Shown piece by piece: positions 1 through 10,580 of a DNA stretch of 64,000 nt. The notes below the pieces were generated by a model that searched no databases, was not told where the DNA came from, and saw nothing but the letters and a program-made list of their open reading frames with translations. The translations under genes and the position numbers were made by a program. Position 1 is the stretch's first letter, and each line of letters starts with the position of its first letter. Source of the stretch: Aspidiotus rigidus (taxonomy: Eukaryota; Arthropoda; Insecta; Hemiptera; Diaspididae); assembly GCA_035079385.1 (NCBI GenBank), contig JAVHKY010000071.1:2296001-2360000 (forward strand). The letters run 5' to 3'.

Positions 1-474
1 TTTAGTTTGCCTAAAAACTGGCGTCTATGTTTACAAGGGGTTGGTATAGGAAAATTTTTTATGGAAATTAAGTTGTCGTTTAACGGTTGAACGGTGTTTT
101 CTTTTATTATATGACCTAAATATTTTACAGATTTAGTAGCAAATCTACACTTTATGAATTTTAATTTGAATCCTTCGGATATCATTGCTTCGATTAGTGC
201 TTCTATGTGGGAAATATGTTCCTCGAGAGTTTTAGAAAAAATTAAAAATATCATCAATGATTGATGCAAAATTTTTAGAGACCATTTTGTCGAATAATAT
301 CAGATAGAATTCTCTGGAAAATTGCTGAAGAATTTTTAAGGCCGAAAGGCATATTGCACCATTGCCAGTGACCGTGTTGTGTGATAAACGCCGTTTTATA
401 TTGGTCTTTCACACGTATCGGGATCAACCAAAAAGCAGAATTGATATCTAATGCTGTAAACCACTTGCAATTTC
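1..474 (-). pseudogene. Ty3/gypsy-type reverse transcriptase fragment
   Basis: Reverse-complement translation gives the palm region of an LTR-retrotransposon polymerase. The motif LDINSAFWLIPI is followed by MPFGLKNS, then an IDDI catalytic box and KYLGHIIKE, in the usual Ty3/gypsy order. The reading frame breaks around 250-290, next to the catalytic box, so no intact protein is encoded. The fragment runs off the left edge of the window. On its upstream side it ends abruptly at about 472, where another element's A-rich tail begins. It may belong to the same original element as the gag-protease remnant at 10.6-12.5 kb, which has the same orientation and lacks this domain; that link is inference. 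Confidence 0.85.
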
Positions 475-566
475 ATTTTTTTTAATTTTTTATTTTATTT
501 TAAATTGTTTCATTTTTTGAGGTGGTGCCGACAACAGTCCGTGGACCAATTACTGCCGACACCACC
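472..566 (-). repeat. Retroelement 3-prime tail with terminal hairpin, copy 1
   Basis: On the minus strand a 46-base block starting GGTGGTGTCGGC and ending CACCACC (521-566) is followed by an A-rich tail (472-520). The same block and tail occur on the plus strand at 43740-43820, differing by a handful of bases. The block begins with GGTGGT and ends with ACCACC, so its ends can pair. The order of hairpin then A-rich tail, directly abutting the broken gypsy RT, suggests the 3-prime end of a target-primed non-LTR element or SINE. Confidence 0.6.
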
Positions 567-627
567 TTTACATACTTACAGTAATAATAATTACAATTCT
601 AACTTAAAAAAATACATACATAGGCCT

Positions 628-645
628 ACACACACACACACACAC
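628..645. repeat. Short (CA)n microsatellite
   Basis: A run of CA dinucleotides is visible. It lies just upstream of the tail repeat at 472-566 when read on the minus strand; copy 2 at 43.7 kb also has a (TG)n run upstream. Confidence 0.85.
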
Positions 646-653
646 CTATACCT

Positions 654-1320
654 GTAAGTAAATGTTAAAGCGGACTCGGGTGTTTGACAGTCCTATGCGG
701 ACAATCGAGATAATATGACCATATTATATATTTTTTCGCGCTGACTCCGAAAAAAAATATTTTTTTCCGATACACTCCTGAAAAACTTGGTTTTTGCATA
801 AAACGGCACTAGGTGGACAGTCCGTTCAAGACATGATTGAATCTAAGTCCGTCAAAGGCGGCAGTGTTTAATTTCACACATGTCCGCCAAAGATATTACA
901 CTGTTGTCCGTGTAAGGAAACGGAAATATAGAGTGTAACACTCATTAAAGATGGGAAATCTCGTTCTTTTTTTTCTGTAAGTCTGAGTTCATTACAAAAC
1001 GCGTGTAGGTGTGTCAATCATGCAGTCCGCTTAGTGCCCGACAACGGAGCGATTTACGAATATTATTGATGGGAATGAGATAAAAAAGTAAAAAGGTTAG
1101 GATACAAATTTCCATGTGGCTATTTTTCATATTGTTGCTGCTCTTCAAATAATATTGTGCACCAATTTGGAATATAAATCAATTTAAATTATTGTATGAG
1201 AACAGCGTCAAGGAAGCCGAAGGTCCAAGTTTGTCGATACCAGACCAAGACCCTATAGTATGTAGAGTCAATTCTGTTGACAAAATGTTATGGCCCATTT
1301 TAATCCACACAAATTAATTG
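654..1320. other. Unassigned AT-rich stretch
   Basis: I see no convincing coding region, RNA gene or repeat boundary here. Only short low-complexity runs are visible. Confidence 0.5.
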
Positions 1321-1323
1321 ATA

Positions 1324-1571
1324 TGTGATGCGCTCCGAGAAAAGGGACCATAAGTCGGCAAACGAACTTTTTTTGGGGCTATCTGTATGTCCGAATAAAA
1401 GAATCGTTTTTATATCTTGAGATGGAAATGGATGGGGCAAATTCAAACCTTTCATCATTAAATTTAGTTGAAAAGTATTTTTTCCTTGCGTCACCAGGTG
1501 AACATAATCTATGAAAAAAAAAAGGTGTTTTTTTTGCCGACTTATGGTCCCTTTTCTCGGAGCGCATCACA
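1324..1571. mobile_element. MITE with 39-bp terminal inverted repeats and TA target
   Basis: The left end reads TGTGATGCGCTCCGAGAAAA and continues to 1362. Its exact reverse complement occupies 1533-1571. A TA dinucleotide flanks each end (1322-1323 and 1572-1573), as for Tc1/mariner-type insertions. The 248-bp element has no coding capacity; small open frames in it merely cross the repeat. Confidence 0.85.
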
Positions 1572-1817
1572 TATATTTGAATGAAATTTACAATTTTATG
1601 ACTATCTAGCTGAAAACGTGTTTGTAATAATATTTAACAGGCTTATAGGTGATCTATTTTGCAAGAAGGTACGGTGCCATAGCTTGCGCACGACATTCAC
1701 AGGATACTAACATGGATCATATTACCGTAGAAACCTTCTTCCAACAACCTCAGATCGACTTCAACTTGATGGCTATTCCAATCTTCAATGTCGAAATTTT
1801 ATCATTATTTAATTACA

Positions 1818-1860
1818 AATTTCTCAAAAAGCCCCCCATAAAACAGGTTCCCTATTAAAA
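1818..1860 (-). repeat. Modular repeat family, end fragment (copy a)
   Basis: Read on the minus strand this matches the left end of the complete copy at 10226-10580: AGGGAACCTGTTTTATG then GGGGGGCTTTTTGAGAAATT. Only the end is present. Confidence 0.7.
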
Positions 1861-2034
1861 TGGATACCGTTTTATCTCCAGAATCGAAAAGGTATTATGT
1901 CCATTTTCTCCTTTTTGTACACCAATTGGCTTAGCCTCTTCAATGACTCATACATGCACAGCTTCAAACACCATAAGTCTCCCTTCTGTCATATATTACA
2001 GGTCGTGAGTCAAAATTGTAAATAACTGGGAGGT

Positions 2035-2500
2035 TGAAATTTTAACAGGAAACCTGTTTTATCGGGAAGGGAAAACGTCCGCCGGCCGGTAAAGCTCGGA
2101 GCTTGAAAATTTTCTGTCACCCTCCTATCATATAGAGCTCGGTGGTCGGTGTGGACGGTAAAGCTCGGAGTTTGAAAATTTTCTGTCACCCTCCTATCAT
2201 ATAGAGCTCGGTGGTCGGTGTATATAGCCTGAAACGTAGCTCCTTCAAATACATGATAACTCGTATGCAATGCTGCATACACCAATTGACTTAGGCCCTT
2301 CAACGAGCCAGATATGCAACGCTTCAAACACCATAATACTGGAGCGTCCTTCTAAGGTATTCTGAGTCCCCCTCCTACCATATATAGCTCGAGAGTCGAC
2401 ATTTTTCCAAGTGCTCTCTCATCATCATATATTCCAAGTCCCCGCTTTTTATATAACTCAAGCTCTCCGACAATAATATATGTAGCTCCAAATACCAAAC
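2035..2500 (+). repeat. Modular repeat family, copy b, with 69-bp tandem units
   Basis: It starts with AACAGGAAACCTGTTTTATC. It contains a near-perfect tandem duplication of period 69 (2088-2156 and 2157-2222), each unit carrying CCTCCTATCATATAGAGCTCG. Diverged units with CTCCTACCATATATAGCTCG follow to about 2480. The internal CTATCATATATAGCTC motif links it to the copies at 10.2, 36.8, 62.3 and 63.5 kb. Confidence 0.7.
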
Positions 2501-2589
2501 CTGTGACATCACAATTCAATGACGTCATATATTTTTTCTCTCCCGCTCTATTGATATAAAAATTTATTTCAATTTTAGATTTTGATAAT

Positions 2590-3990
2590 TGAGTGCAAAG
2601 ATCGATTTTAATAAATTAGACGATTACGATTTATGATGATGATCTATTTACTTGATGAGGGTCAAACATTTTCAAGTATCGCAAGATAGCCGACACTTTC
2701 AAATTTTTTTAAAGATCATCAACAAGGCTGGAGCTCCCTCTCGATACCAATGACGATCATCTTCGAAAATTGTCCAAGCCTCTGGAAAGTTAGATCGCAG
2801 ATCGAACTTCCACGTTCCTCGGAAATACAATTTTCTTAACGGGCAGCGTCAGCCGAAATCGTCATAACTTATCGCTCTCATATCGGAATTGTCCCAAGTT
2901 CTAAAATAGGTCGGCGCTGATAATTGATTGTGGAGATCGCTTTTAATAAATTAGCTTGTTATGATTTAAATTATGATGATCGACTACTTGGTGAAGTCAA
3001 ACATTCTCCAAGTATCGCAAGTTGGCCGACAATTTCAAACTTATCCATAGACCATAACTAGAGCGAGGCCTCCCCTCCTTCGGATACATGTATGATCACC
3101 TTCGAAAACTTTCAAAGTTCCTAAAATTTTTGAATTCACAGCACACAAGAAAAGAGAACGCTGGTCGTTCAAAACGCATCGTATAAATATATACTCGTAC
3201 TTGTGGAAGTTAAGCGAAAAAGTTTTCTCTTCTCCAAAGTTCCTAAATACGCGATCGGATCGAGCTTCCATATTCCTCGAAAATACAGTTTTTTCTACAG
3301 GCAGCATAAGTCGAAATCCTTATATTATATTATATCAAAATTGTGCCAAGTTCGACTAAACTAGGTTGGAGCTGATAATTTTATTGTAAAGATCGATTTT
3401 AACGGGGAATTTGTTTTGTCGGCGAATTTGTTGGAAAAAACGTCCGCTGTCCGTCGTCCGGCTGGTCGGCAAGGCTTAGATCTCGAAAAATTTTTTCCAA
3501 GTCCCCCCCCCCCCCTCCCCCTATTATATGTATAATACAGTTCCAAAGTCCGAGCCTGTGACGAAACAATTTGATGACGTCATAGATCTGGTACGTCATC
3601 ATTTTTCAGATTTCACGTGCTCCATAGATCAGGTTCCTGCCACCGCTTGTTCAACTCCATTAAAGAACCCGTGAGTTCTTAATAAATTCGACGATCGTGA
3701 TTCATGATGATGATCAATTACTTGATAAAGTCAAACATTTTCCAAGTGTCGCGAGGTAGCCGACAACTTCAAATTTGTTCAAAGAACTTTAATTTTGGTA
3801 GAGTCCCCTCCTGGATAACTATTTGCCTTCGAAAGTCAGATTATATCAAACTAAACCTTCATAACGTCAACTTGAATAGAAATCCTCGTATTAACAAGTC
3901 AAAAATTTCTCAAGTTATGAAGTGGAGCTTCTACTCACCGCCGGGACGCCAAGGTTTCCTTCGAAAAGTTTTACAAAAACCTAAAGTAAA
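2590..3990 (+). repeat. Diverged ~330-bp repeat units
   Basis: A block beginning with AAAGATCGATTTTAATAAATT and continuing through GATGATGATC, GTCAAACATTTTCCAAGT and TAGCCGACAACTTCAAATTT recurs at about 2597, 2930 and 3680, with a shorter start at 3390. Copies are clearly related but diverged. The 3390 copy is interrupted by a modular-repeat fragment (3396-3545). No reading frame is conserved between units. Confidence 0.65.
3396..3545 (+). repeat. Modular repeat family, fragment (copy c)
   Basis: The GGGGAATTTGTTTTGTCGG start, the GTCCGCTGTCCGTCGTCCGG block and the CCCCCTATTATATGTAT unit resemble copies b and d but are more diverged. The sequence then rejoins the CTGTGAC...GACGTCAT segment also seen after copy b. 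Confidence 0.5.
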
Positions 3991-4029
3991 TCAAAGCACC
4001 TCTTTTCGTTTGAACTACAATTTTTGAGC

Positions 4030-4970
4030 TGTTAGAAGAAATAAGCAGAAATTCGTCGGACAAAACCAATAATATTAGGCTACATTTTGACCACGAAATC
4101 ACTTATTACAAAAACTGAAGCAAGGGATCGTTGAATTTTTAGTGAGAAGATCAGTAATATCGAAGCTACGGTAGGTATGAAGAAAATTTGAAATACTACT
4201 TTTTACAAAGTTTACAAGAAATTTCAATTTTGTACTCGAAATAATTAATTAAATCCAACTCCGTCCATCATTGAAATCCCCTTTCAAAATTATCACTATT
4301 TCAACACATTTTTTCGTGTCAACATGTGGTAATTAATTCAATCATCAAAGCCTGAGGTATAGTCACATAGGTTTCAATTTCTCATAATAACATTTAACTC
4401 GAGGACCAGCCTAAAAACTCTAAAATGACCACGGTATAGAATCACAAAATTACACTAGGCATGAAGAAATATTTTGTTGCCAATCGAAAACTTCATTTTT
4501 TGCCTCAGTTCATTGAATTTTTTAATGTTATTATTTTTTAATTCGCGCTATTACTCTAAGGAGCCTTGGCCGTCAACAAACTAATTGTTGCCGTTGCCCA
4601 GGACGCACCACGTGGAGGTGGCTCCCATGCGTCCCGAGACACTCAAGATCCTAGCCCTACACTGAAGACAAAAAAAAAAAAGGAATTCCCTATACATAGA
4701 AGACTGTGCACGACCACAACAGTCAACCCCGGCTAACGAAGATAAAATCCCAGCGAGGTATATCCGAATGTGGTGCGCTGTACCTACAACTGCAAAAATG
4801 AGAGAAGGCGCAGGCACCCACGTCAGTCCGCCACGAATTACGAAGACTGTTTACAACTTCAACGTCTCAGTTACAACCTCAGGTGGTTGCCTCTTCATTG
4901 GCGGAGTCAAGTAAACTGAGTTAAACTCATCCTGCGCCCCACCGTGAGCTTATCCGATCGTGGGTGCACT
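4030..4970. other. Unassigned stretch
   Basis: No gene recognised. The small open frames overlap on both strands without codon-like continuity. Confidence 0.45.
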
Positions 4971-4974
4971 GAAT

Positions 4975-6260
4975 AATCGAAAAGCACAATATCATCACGC
5001 GCGCGGTTAATCCGCATTATGCGTTCAATGCACTTCCTGTAAGACCTAACCATCATATAAAGTATAATATGTAGATAGAGTAATAGCGCGAACCAAATAT
5101 AAACAACATCTTTCGTCAAAATTTGGAATTGTCGTTCCACCCGTGTTTCAGAATGGAACGGCCGCTACAAACTGACGATGTTTTCAATTTTAATTTTTCA
5201 AATTAGAATAAGTATGATTGAAGGTAGCACGGTATCATCGCGCGCGAGTATATCCGCATCATGCGCTCAATGTACTTCCTGCAATCCACCTACGACAGCG
5301 CAAACAAAATTTCTCAACACCTTTGTCAAACTTTGGAACTGTCGTGCCACCCATGTTTCAGAATGGACCGACCGCTACAAAATGACGATGTTTTCAATTT
5401 AAATTTGAAATGAAAAAATTTAATTGACCCAAAAGGAGAGAAGAGGTCGTAATTGACCAATACCGGTTGTCCAAACAGGAGTCGTCGTCTTACACACCCA
5501 TATTTCAGAGTGAAACAGCAACTCCGGAATGACGGTTGGTATACTAATAATTTTGGATGAAAGAAGGTATGATTGATGGTAGCACAATATCATCGCGCGC
5601 GAGTATATCCGCATCATACGCTCAATGTACTTCCTGCAATCTACCTATGATAGCGCGAACCAGAAATGAACACCACCACTAATCAAACTTTGGAACTGTC
5701 GTGCCACCCGTGTTTCAGAATGGAACGGCCGCTACAAAATTACGATGGTTTCGATATTAATTTTGATCTGAAAGAGGAAACATTAGTAGATTAATTTGAG
5801 CCAAAAGGAAAGAGGTCATAATTGACCAGCACCGGTCGACCAAACAGGAGTCGTCGGCTTACACAACCATATTTCAGAGTGCAACGGCCACTCCGGAATG
5901 ACGGGTGGTGTAATCAAGCCCTAAAAATAATTTCGGCTGAAAGAAAGTACATTTTAATTAGAATTAGGTGTGATTGATGGTAGCACAATATCATCGCGCG
6001 CGAGTATATTCGCGTCATGCGCTCAATGGACTTCCTGCAATCCACCTATAATAGCGCGAAAAAAATGAACAACACCTTTTGTCAATATTTGGAGTTGTCG
6101 TACCACCCGCATTAATTCAGAATGGAACGGCTGCTACAAAATGACGACGATGTCCCAATTTAAATTTTTATTTGAAATATCAAAATTCCGAAGGCTTGAA
6201 AGACGGCGCTATACTAGGCCCTAAAAATAATTTCGGCTGGAAGAAAGTACACATTTTAAT
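4975..6260 (+). repeat. Compound tandem array with a CGCGCGCG core
   Basis: A block of about 190 bp recurs near 4985, 5225, 5575 and 5975. It carries ATCATCGCGCGCGAGTATAT, CGCTCAATGTACTTCCTGCA and TTTCAGAATGGAACGGCCGC. A second block of about 120 bp (TTGACCAGCACCGGTCGACC, ATATTTCAGAGTGAAACAGC) sits between the copies near 5427 and 5800, and partly after the last one. The array is therefore a higher-order A-B-A-B arrangement with a 350-400 bp period. Confidence 0.75.
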
Positions 6261-6680
6261 TAGAATGTTAGTATCCCAGCATGATTAGTTCAAGCAACAC
6301 AAATGTACCGGTACACATAAGAAACATGCAAAAAATAATTTCAAAAAACCCCATCATGCAAACGCGAGCAAAATGAAAAACCGCGAGCAAAATGAAAAAC
6401 CGAAGGGAAAAAGTAACGCGTCCACTATCCACATCTGCGATCAACATACTAAACTGGTTGAAAGGTGAAAGCTAAAACTGTGCACTTGCTTGAATGCGAG
6501 GTGACGTGTGCAAACTTTACCGGTCCTTTCTTGCTCATTGGTTGAATGATTCAAAAGAGGGAGTGACTTAACGGATTCAAGAGGGCATCTTACAGCAGGT
6601 ATCTGGCACTTCAACAATGCTAATTGTTTACACAATGTGAATGAGTATATGTGCTTTTGTATCTTATTAGCGATGATACA

Positions 6681-6681
<1 letters not shown>

Positions 6682-6744
<63 letters not shown>
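6682..6744. repeat. (CA)n microsatellite
   Basis: About 31 uninterrupted CA units. On the minus strand it is (TG)n just downstream of the LINE polymerase end, where a 3-prime untranslated region would lie. Confidence 0.95.
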
Positions 6745-6745
<1 letters not shown>

Positions 6746-6852
6746 ACCCATCCACATGAATCACACCTCATATACACCTCACTCATGTTCTGCATGTTCG
6801 TGTCCCTTCCTATCCACCCTGCATTACCCTCCCTCACATACTTCGGTCATAT

Positions 6853-9714
6853 TCACTCAACGGTCTTACTGAATATCTCTACAAGTGTCCTTTTGAATGC
6901 ATTCCTATTCAGATGGTTTGAGAGCATTTGTGCGCGATGTTAAGGGATAGAAGGTATGTTTTTCTCTTTGTCTTTGTATTCCTCCTGTTCTAGGTACTTG
7001 TATATGTACCCTTTCCAAGGTGCCCGGCTCCTTTATTCTCCCATGTATTACGTCGCGCAGGAACATTACTGAAGTTAAGATGCGCCTTTCCTTCAATGCC
7101 AGTATCTGAAAGCCCCGCAATAGCTCTCTATATTCCATATCTGTCGGCCAGTACTCAAACATCCTATAATATATGTACCTCAAGAATCTTTTTTGAGTCG
7201 CTTCAATCGCACCAGAAATAATTTTTGAATTGGGATCCCATATGAGGTTCCTGAATTCCAAATTCGATCCTACTAGAGCGTAGTATAGCATATTGAGTGT
7301 CCTTATTTCTTTGAAGTGTCTAGAGTTCCTGATAATAAAACCTAGCTGTCTTTTTGCTTTTTTAATTTTTTGGAGGATGTGAGTTTTGAAATCTGCGCGT
7401 TTGTTAATGATAATTCCCAGATCCCGAACCCAATCGACCTCCTCCAAAATACCACTATTCATCAAATACAAGTTGACAATCATCGATCTGACTTTTTTAG
7501 TAAAAGTTATTTTCTGGCATTTTTTAATGTTAAACGGTAAATGATTTTTTATACTCCATTGTATTAATGAGTCCAGATAATTTTGGAGGAGGGAACAATC
7601 TCCTTTATTCTCTACAGTGCGAAATATTTTAAGATCGTCAGCATACATTAATATGCTTGAGTTCTTAACCCCAGATATAATATCATTGATAAATAGTAAG
7701 AAGAGGGGGGGGGGCAAGATTCGATCCCTGGGGAACTCCCGAAGGACACGGAAACTTGTGCGACTCATTATTTTTATAGCTTACATATTGCCATCTTCCT
7801 CCTAAGTACGATGTTATAAATCTCACAGCTTCCTCAGTGAAACCTATGCACTCCAGTTTATCAATTAGGATATTATGATTCACCTTATCAAATGCTTTGT
7901 GAAAATCAGTATGGATGGCGTCCACTTGGAGTCCCTGATCGAACTTTTCCGAAAGGTACTGGACAAAATACGCAAGGTTTGTATCAACCCCTCGCGCTGG
8001 GAGGAAACCGTGCTGTTCATTGGTTATTTGATCTTTTACCTGCCAGAAAAGTTGTTCATGTAGTACGGATTCAAATATCTTTGACGGAACAGGCTGCAAC
8101 GAAATAGGTCTATAATTTGTTACATCCTCAATCACCTCGGACTTGGGTACAGGAGTCACTTTTGATATTTCATAGATATACGGGCATTTCTGAGTATCTA
8201 TACTGAGATTAAAAATGTAAGTAAGTGGTCGTGTCACCAGCTCTCTCAATCCTTTGTAAACGTATGTCGGTATTTTATCTGGACCTAAGGTTTTTTTTGC
8301 CTTGAGTTTCTTTATTGCCCTATCCACGTCATTTTCAGTTATTTGATGAAGCTTTATTATCCTACCATTCGCTTGACTTACACTACCATTCCTTCCCGAA
8401 GACAAGTCTTCCTGATTTGAACTATTAACATACACTGAGGAAAAATGTGCTGCAAACGCTTCAGAAATTTCCTTTGGTTCATTGAGAATTTTCTCTCGGT
8501 ATATTTTTTTATCCACTTCTGCAGTTGCCGTTTTTTTACTTTTTATATATTGCCAAAATTTTGATGGGTCGGATTTTATCTTTTGTTCAAGGTAACCTTC
8601 ATTATCCCGCTGTGCTTGCTTTATTTGCTGCTTTACCTATTTACGCAGCCTTTGGAAAATTTCCAAATTTTCAGGCGTATTGTATTTTTTTAGTTTTCGA
8701 CGCGCCCTATCCTTTGCTTTTAAGTTAAAATTTATCTCTTTAGTAAACCAATCAGGAAACTTATTTCGAGAACCTTTACTGTTCCTTACATTTGGAACAG
8801 TGGTTTGTATGACACTGTTCATGAACGACTGTAAATATTCAGCTGCCCTGTCTGGGTCCTCTAGCATATATACAGATCCTTCCAATTCTTCGCCTTCACG
8901 ATTTCATACATTTGTCTAAAGTCTGCTCTAGAATAGTTAGGGACAGTAGTCAAATTCGATGCTTTTTCACTCTTTCCTTTTTGCGGCATACGTTGTGTGA
9001 CTGAGATATGTAGGGGGAGATGATAAATATCCTCAGTTTTAACGAGAGAGTCTGTTTTTTGTACCGCAATGTTTGAGATGGTGGATAGTACTAGATCTAA
9101 TGTCTCACCATGACTATTCTTTACTCCGTTATGTGAGATTAAATTGTTTATACTTATAAAACTGTATAGAGTATCAGCCTTACTACAGTTGTTCCCAAGC
9201 TCACTCGAGAAAATATTCTCAGTTTGGAATGATGGGATGTTAAAATCTCCAAGTAAAATAAAGTCTCCTGTTTTTGGTAATTGCGACAGATAAACTGTCA
9301 TAACGTCACATACTTGTACATAAACTTCAGTACATGTATTCGGAGGGAAATAAAAAACCGCTACATCTATTTTTTTGTGGAGTTTGGTAGTGTCATTTGT
9401 AACCAAACATACTCACAATCAGTATCATATATGCCCGGAATTATAATTTCCCTAATTTGAAACTCTTTTCGTACAGCAAGCAAAACTCCTCCCCCTCTAG
9501 TTCGCGCTGTTATCCCATAATTTCTATCCTTCCTGTAAATTCTGAACGACCCATGAAACAGCTCTGCAGAATGTATACCATCATGTAGCCATGTTTCTGT
9601 AATTGCTATAATATCACCCTCCGTACCTAAAACATTCAAATACATTTCATTGGTCTTTGTTCGGAGACCTCGGACGGTTTGATAGATTGCTATTATTTCG
9701 TGATTACTCATCAC
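6853..9714 (-). pseudogene. Jockey/CR1-like LINE endonuclease-reverse transcriptase, decayed
   Basis: Read on the minus strand, this is a nearly full-length non-LTR retrotransposon pol. It opens with an apurinic endonuclease domain: VRGLRTKTNEMY, then AITETWLHDG (about 9600) and LLGDFNIPSF (about 9250). Reverse transcriptase follows, with LGPDKIPTYVYK, TDFHKAFDKVNHNIL, SGVPQGS and the MYADDLKIF catalytic box (about 7620-7650). The C-terminal thumb and tail run to a stop at 6853-6855. The frame is broken near 9390, 8870 and 7700 (a G/C run) and near 6920, with one in-frame stop near 8637. No gag-like ORF1 is seen upstream, so the copy is inactive and perhaps 5-prime truncated. Exact clade (Jockey versus CR1/L2) would need a tree. 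Confidence 0.9.
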
Positions 9715-9719
9715 AGAGG

Positions 9720-10225
9720 ATAAACAAGGGAAAGTGGCACACTGAGAAGGAGACGACCGAACGAGCAGTTACATAAGATTAACACACTCCTGAATTGCAC
9801 ATATAAATAATTATAAATTTCTTAAAGTTTACTCATTTATCATTTGCATACTCGCATTCATTCATTTCTCCCTCACTACAAAATCCACTTCTACCCACCC
9901 ATTCATTCAAACATCTCCATACATTCATATCAACTCTTTCTTTCATAAACCACTCTCTCTCACTCCGCATCATATTCTCGGGCCATGGCACATATTCATC
10001 CACAACAAAAATTGGGCATACATTCACATCATTCAGAACATTCATTCGAACACTGACACAAAGAAAGTTATTCATAACAACAAACTTGAGATTCAAAAAT
10101 AAAAACGAGATAAATAGAAACAATATCAATATGCTTACGAAGCACCTAAGTGATGATATCATTGATCCATTAATGATGCGTCGCCTCGATGAGTAATGTT
10201 TATTACGGTACATGAGGAACAGAAT
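9720..10225. other. Unassigned stretch upstream of the LINE
   Basis: ATTC-rich sequence. The 157-codon minus-strand open frame spans low-complexity DNA and the modular repeat boundary, and I do not regard it as a gene. Confidence 0.5.
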
Positions 10226-10580
10226 CAAAATTTTAACAGGAACCTGTTTTATGGGGGGCTTTTTGAGAGATTTGCCGTCCGCCGTCCGCCGTCCACCGTC
10301 CAGCAAAAAACTTGGAAAAATGTCGACTCTCGAGCTATATATGATAGGAGGGGGACTTAGAGAAATTTCGACTCTCCAGCTATCATATATAGCTGGAGAT
10401 TTGAGAAAAATTTAGATCTCAAACTATATTATACTAGGCTTATAGTAGGTCTAGGCCTTCTTTAGACTAGCTTTATCTAGGTCTAGGCTTCATTGAATTT
10501 TCAATACCAAATCCCATTTGACTCATAAAACAGGTTCCCTACGTTCCTCGTTTAACTTCGTTAAGGAAGCCGTCGTTTTT
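10226..10580 (+). repeat. Modular repeat family, best complete copy (d)
   Basis: The left end is TTAACAGGAACCTGTTTTATG. A GTCCGCCGTCC-rich block follows, then two to three units with CTCGAGCTATATATGATAGG, then a TCTAGGCTT-rich segment. The right end is CTCATAAAACAGGTTCCCT (to 10540), the inverse of the left end. Beyond it, GTTCCTCGTTTAACTTCGTT and AAGGAAGCCGT (to about 10580) are shared with copies at 62.5 and 63.9 kb and probably belong to the element. It interrupts the gypsy pol sequence. Confidence 0.75.

Noticed and set aside
9833..10306. 157-codon minus-strand frame
   Set aside because: It crosses the boundary of a modular repeat and low-complexity DNA, with no recognisable domain.
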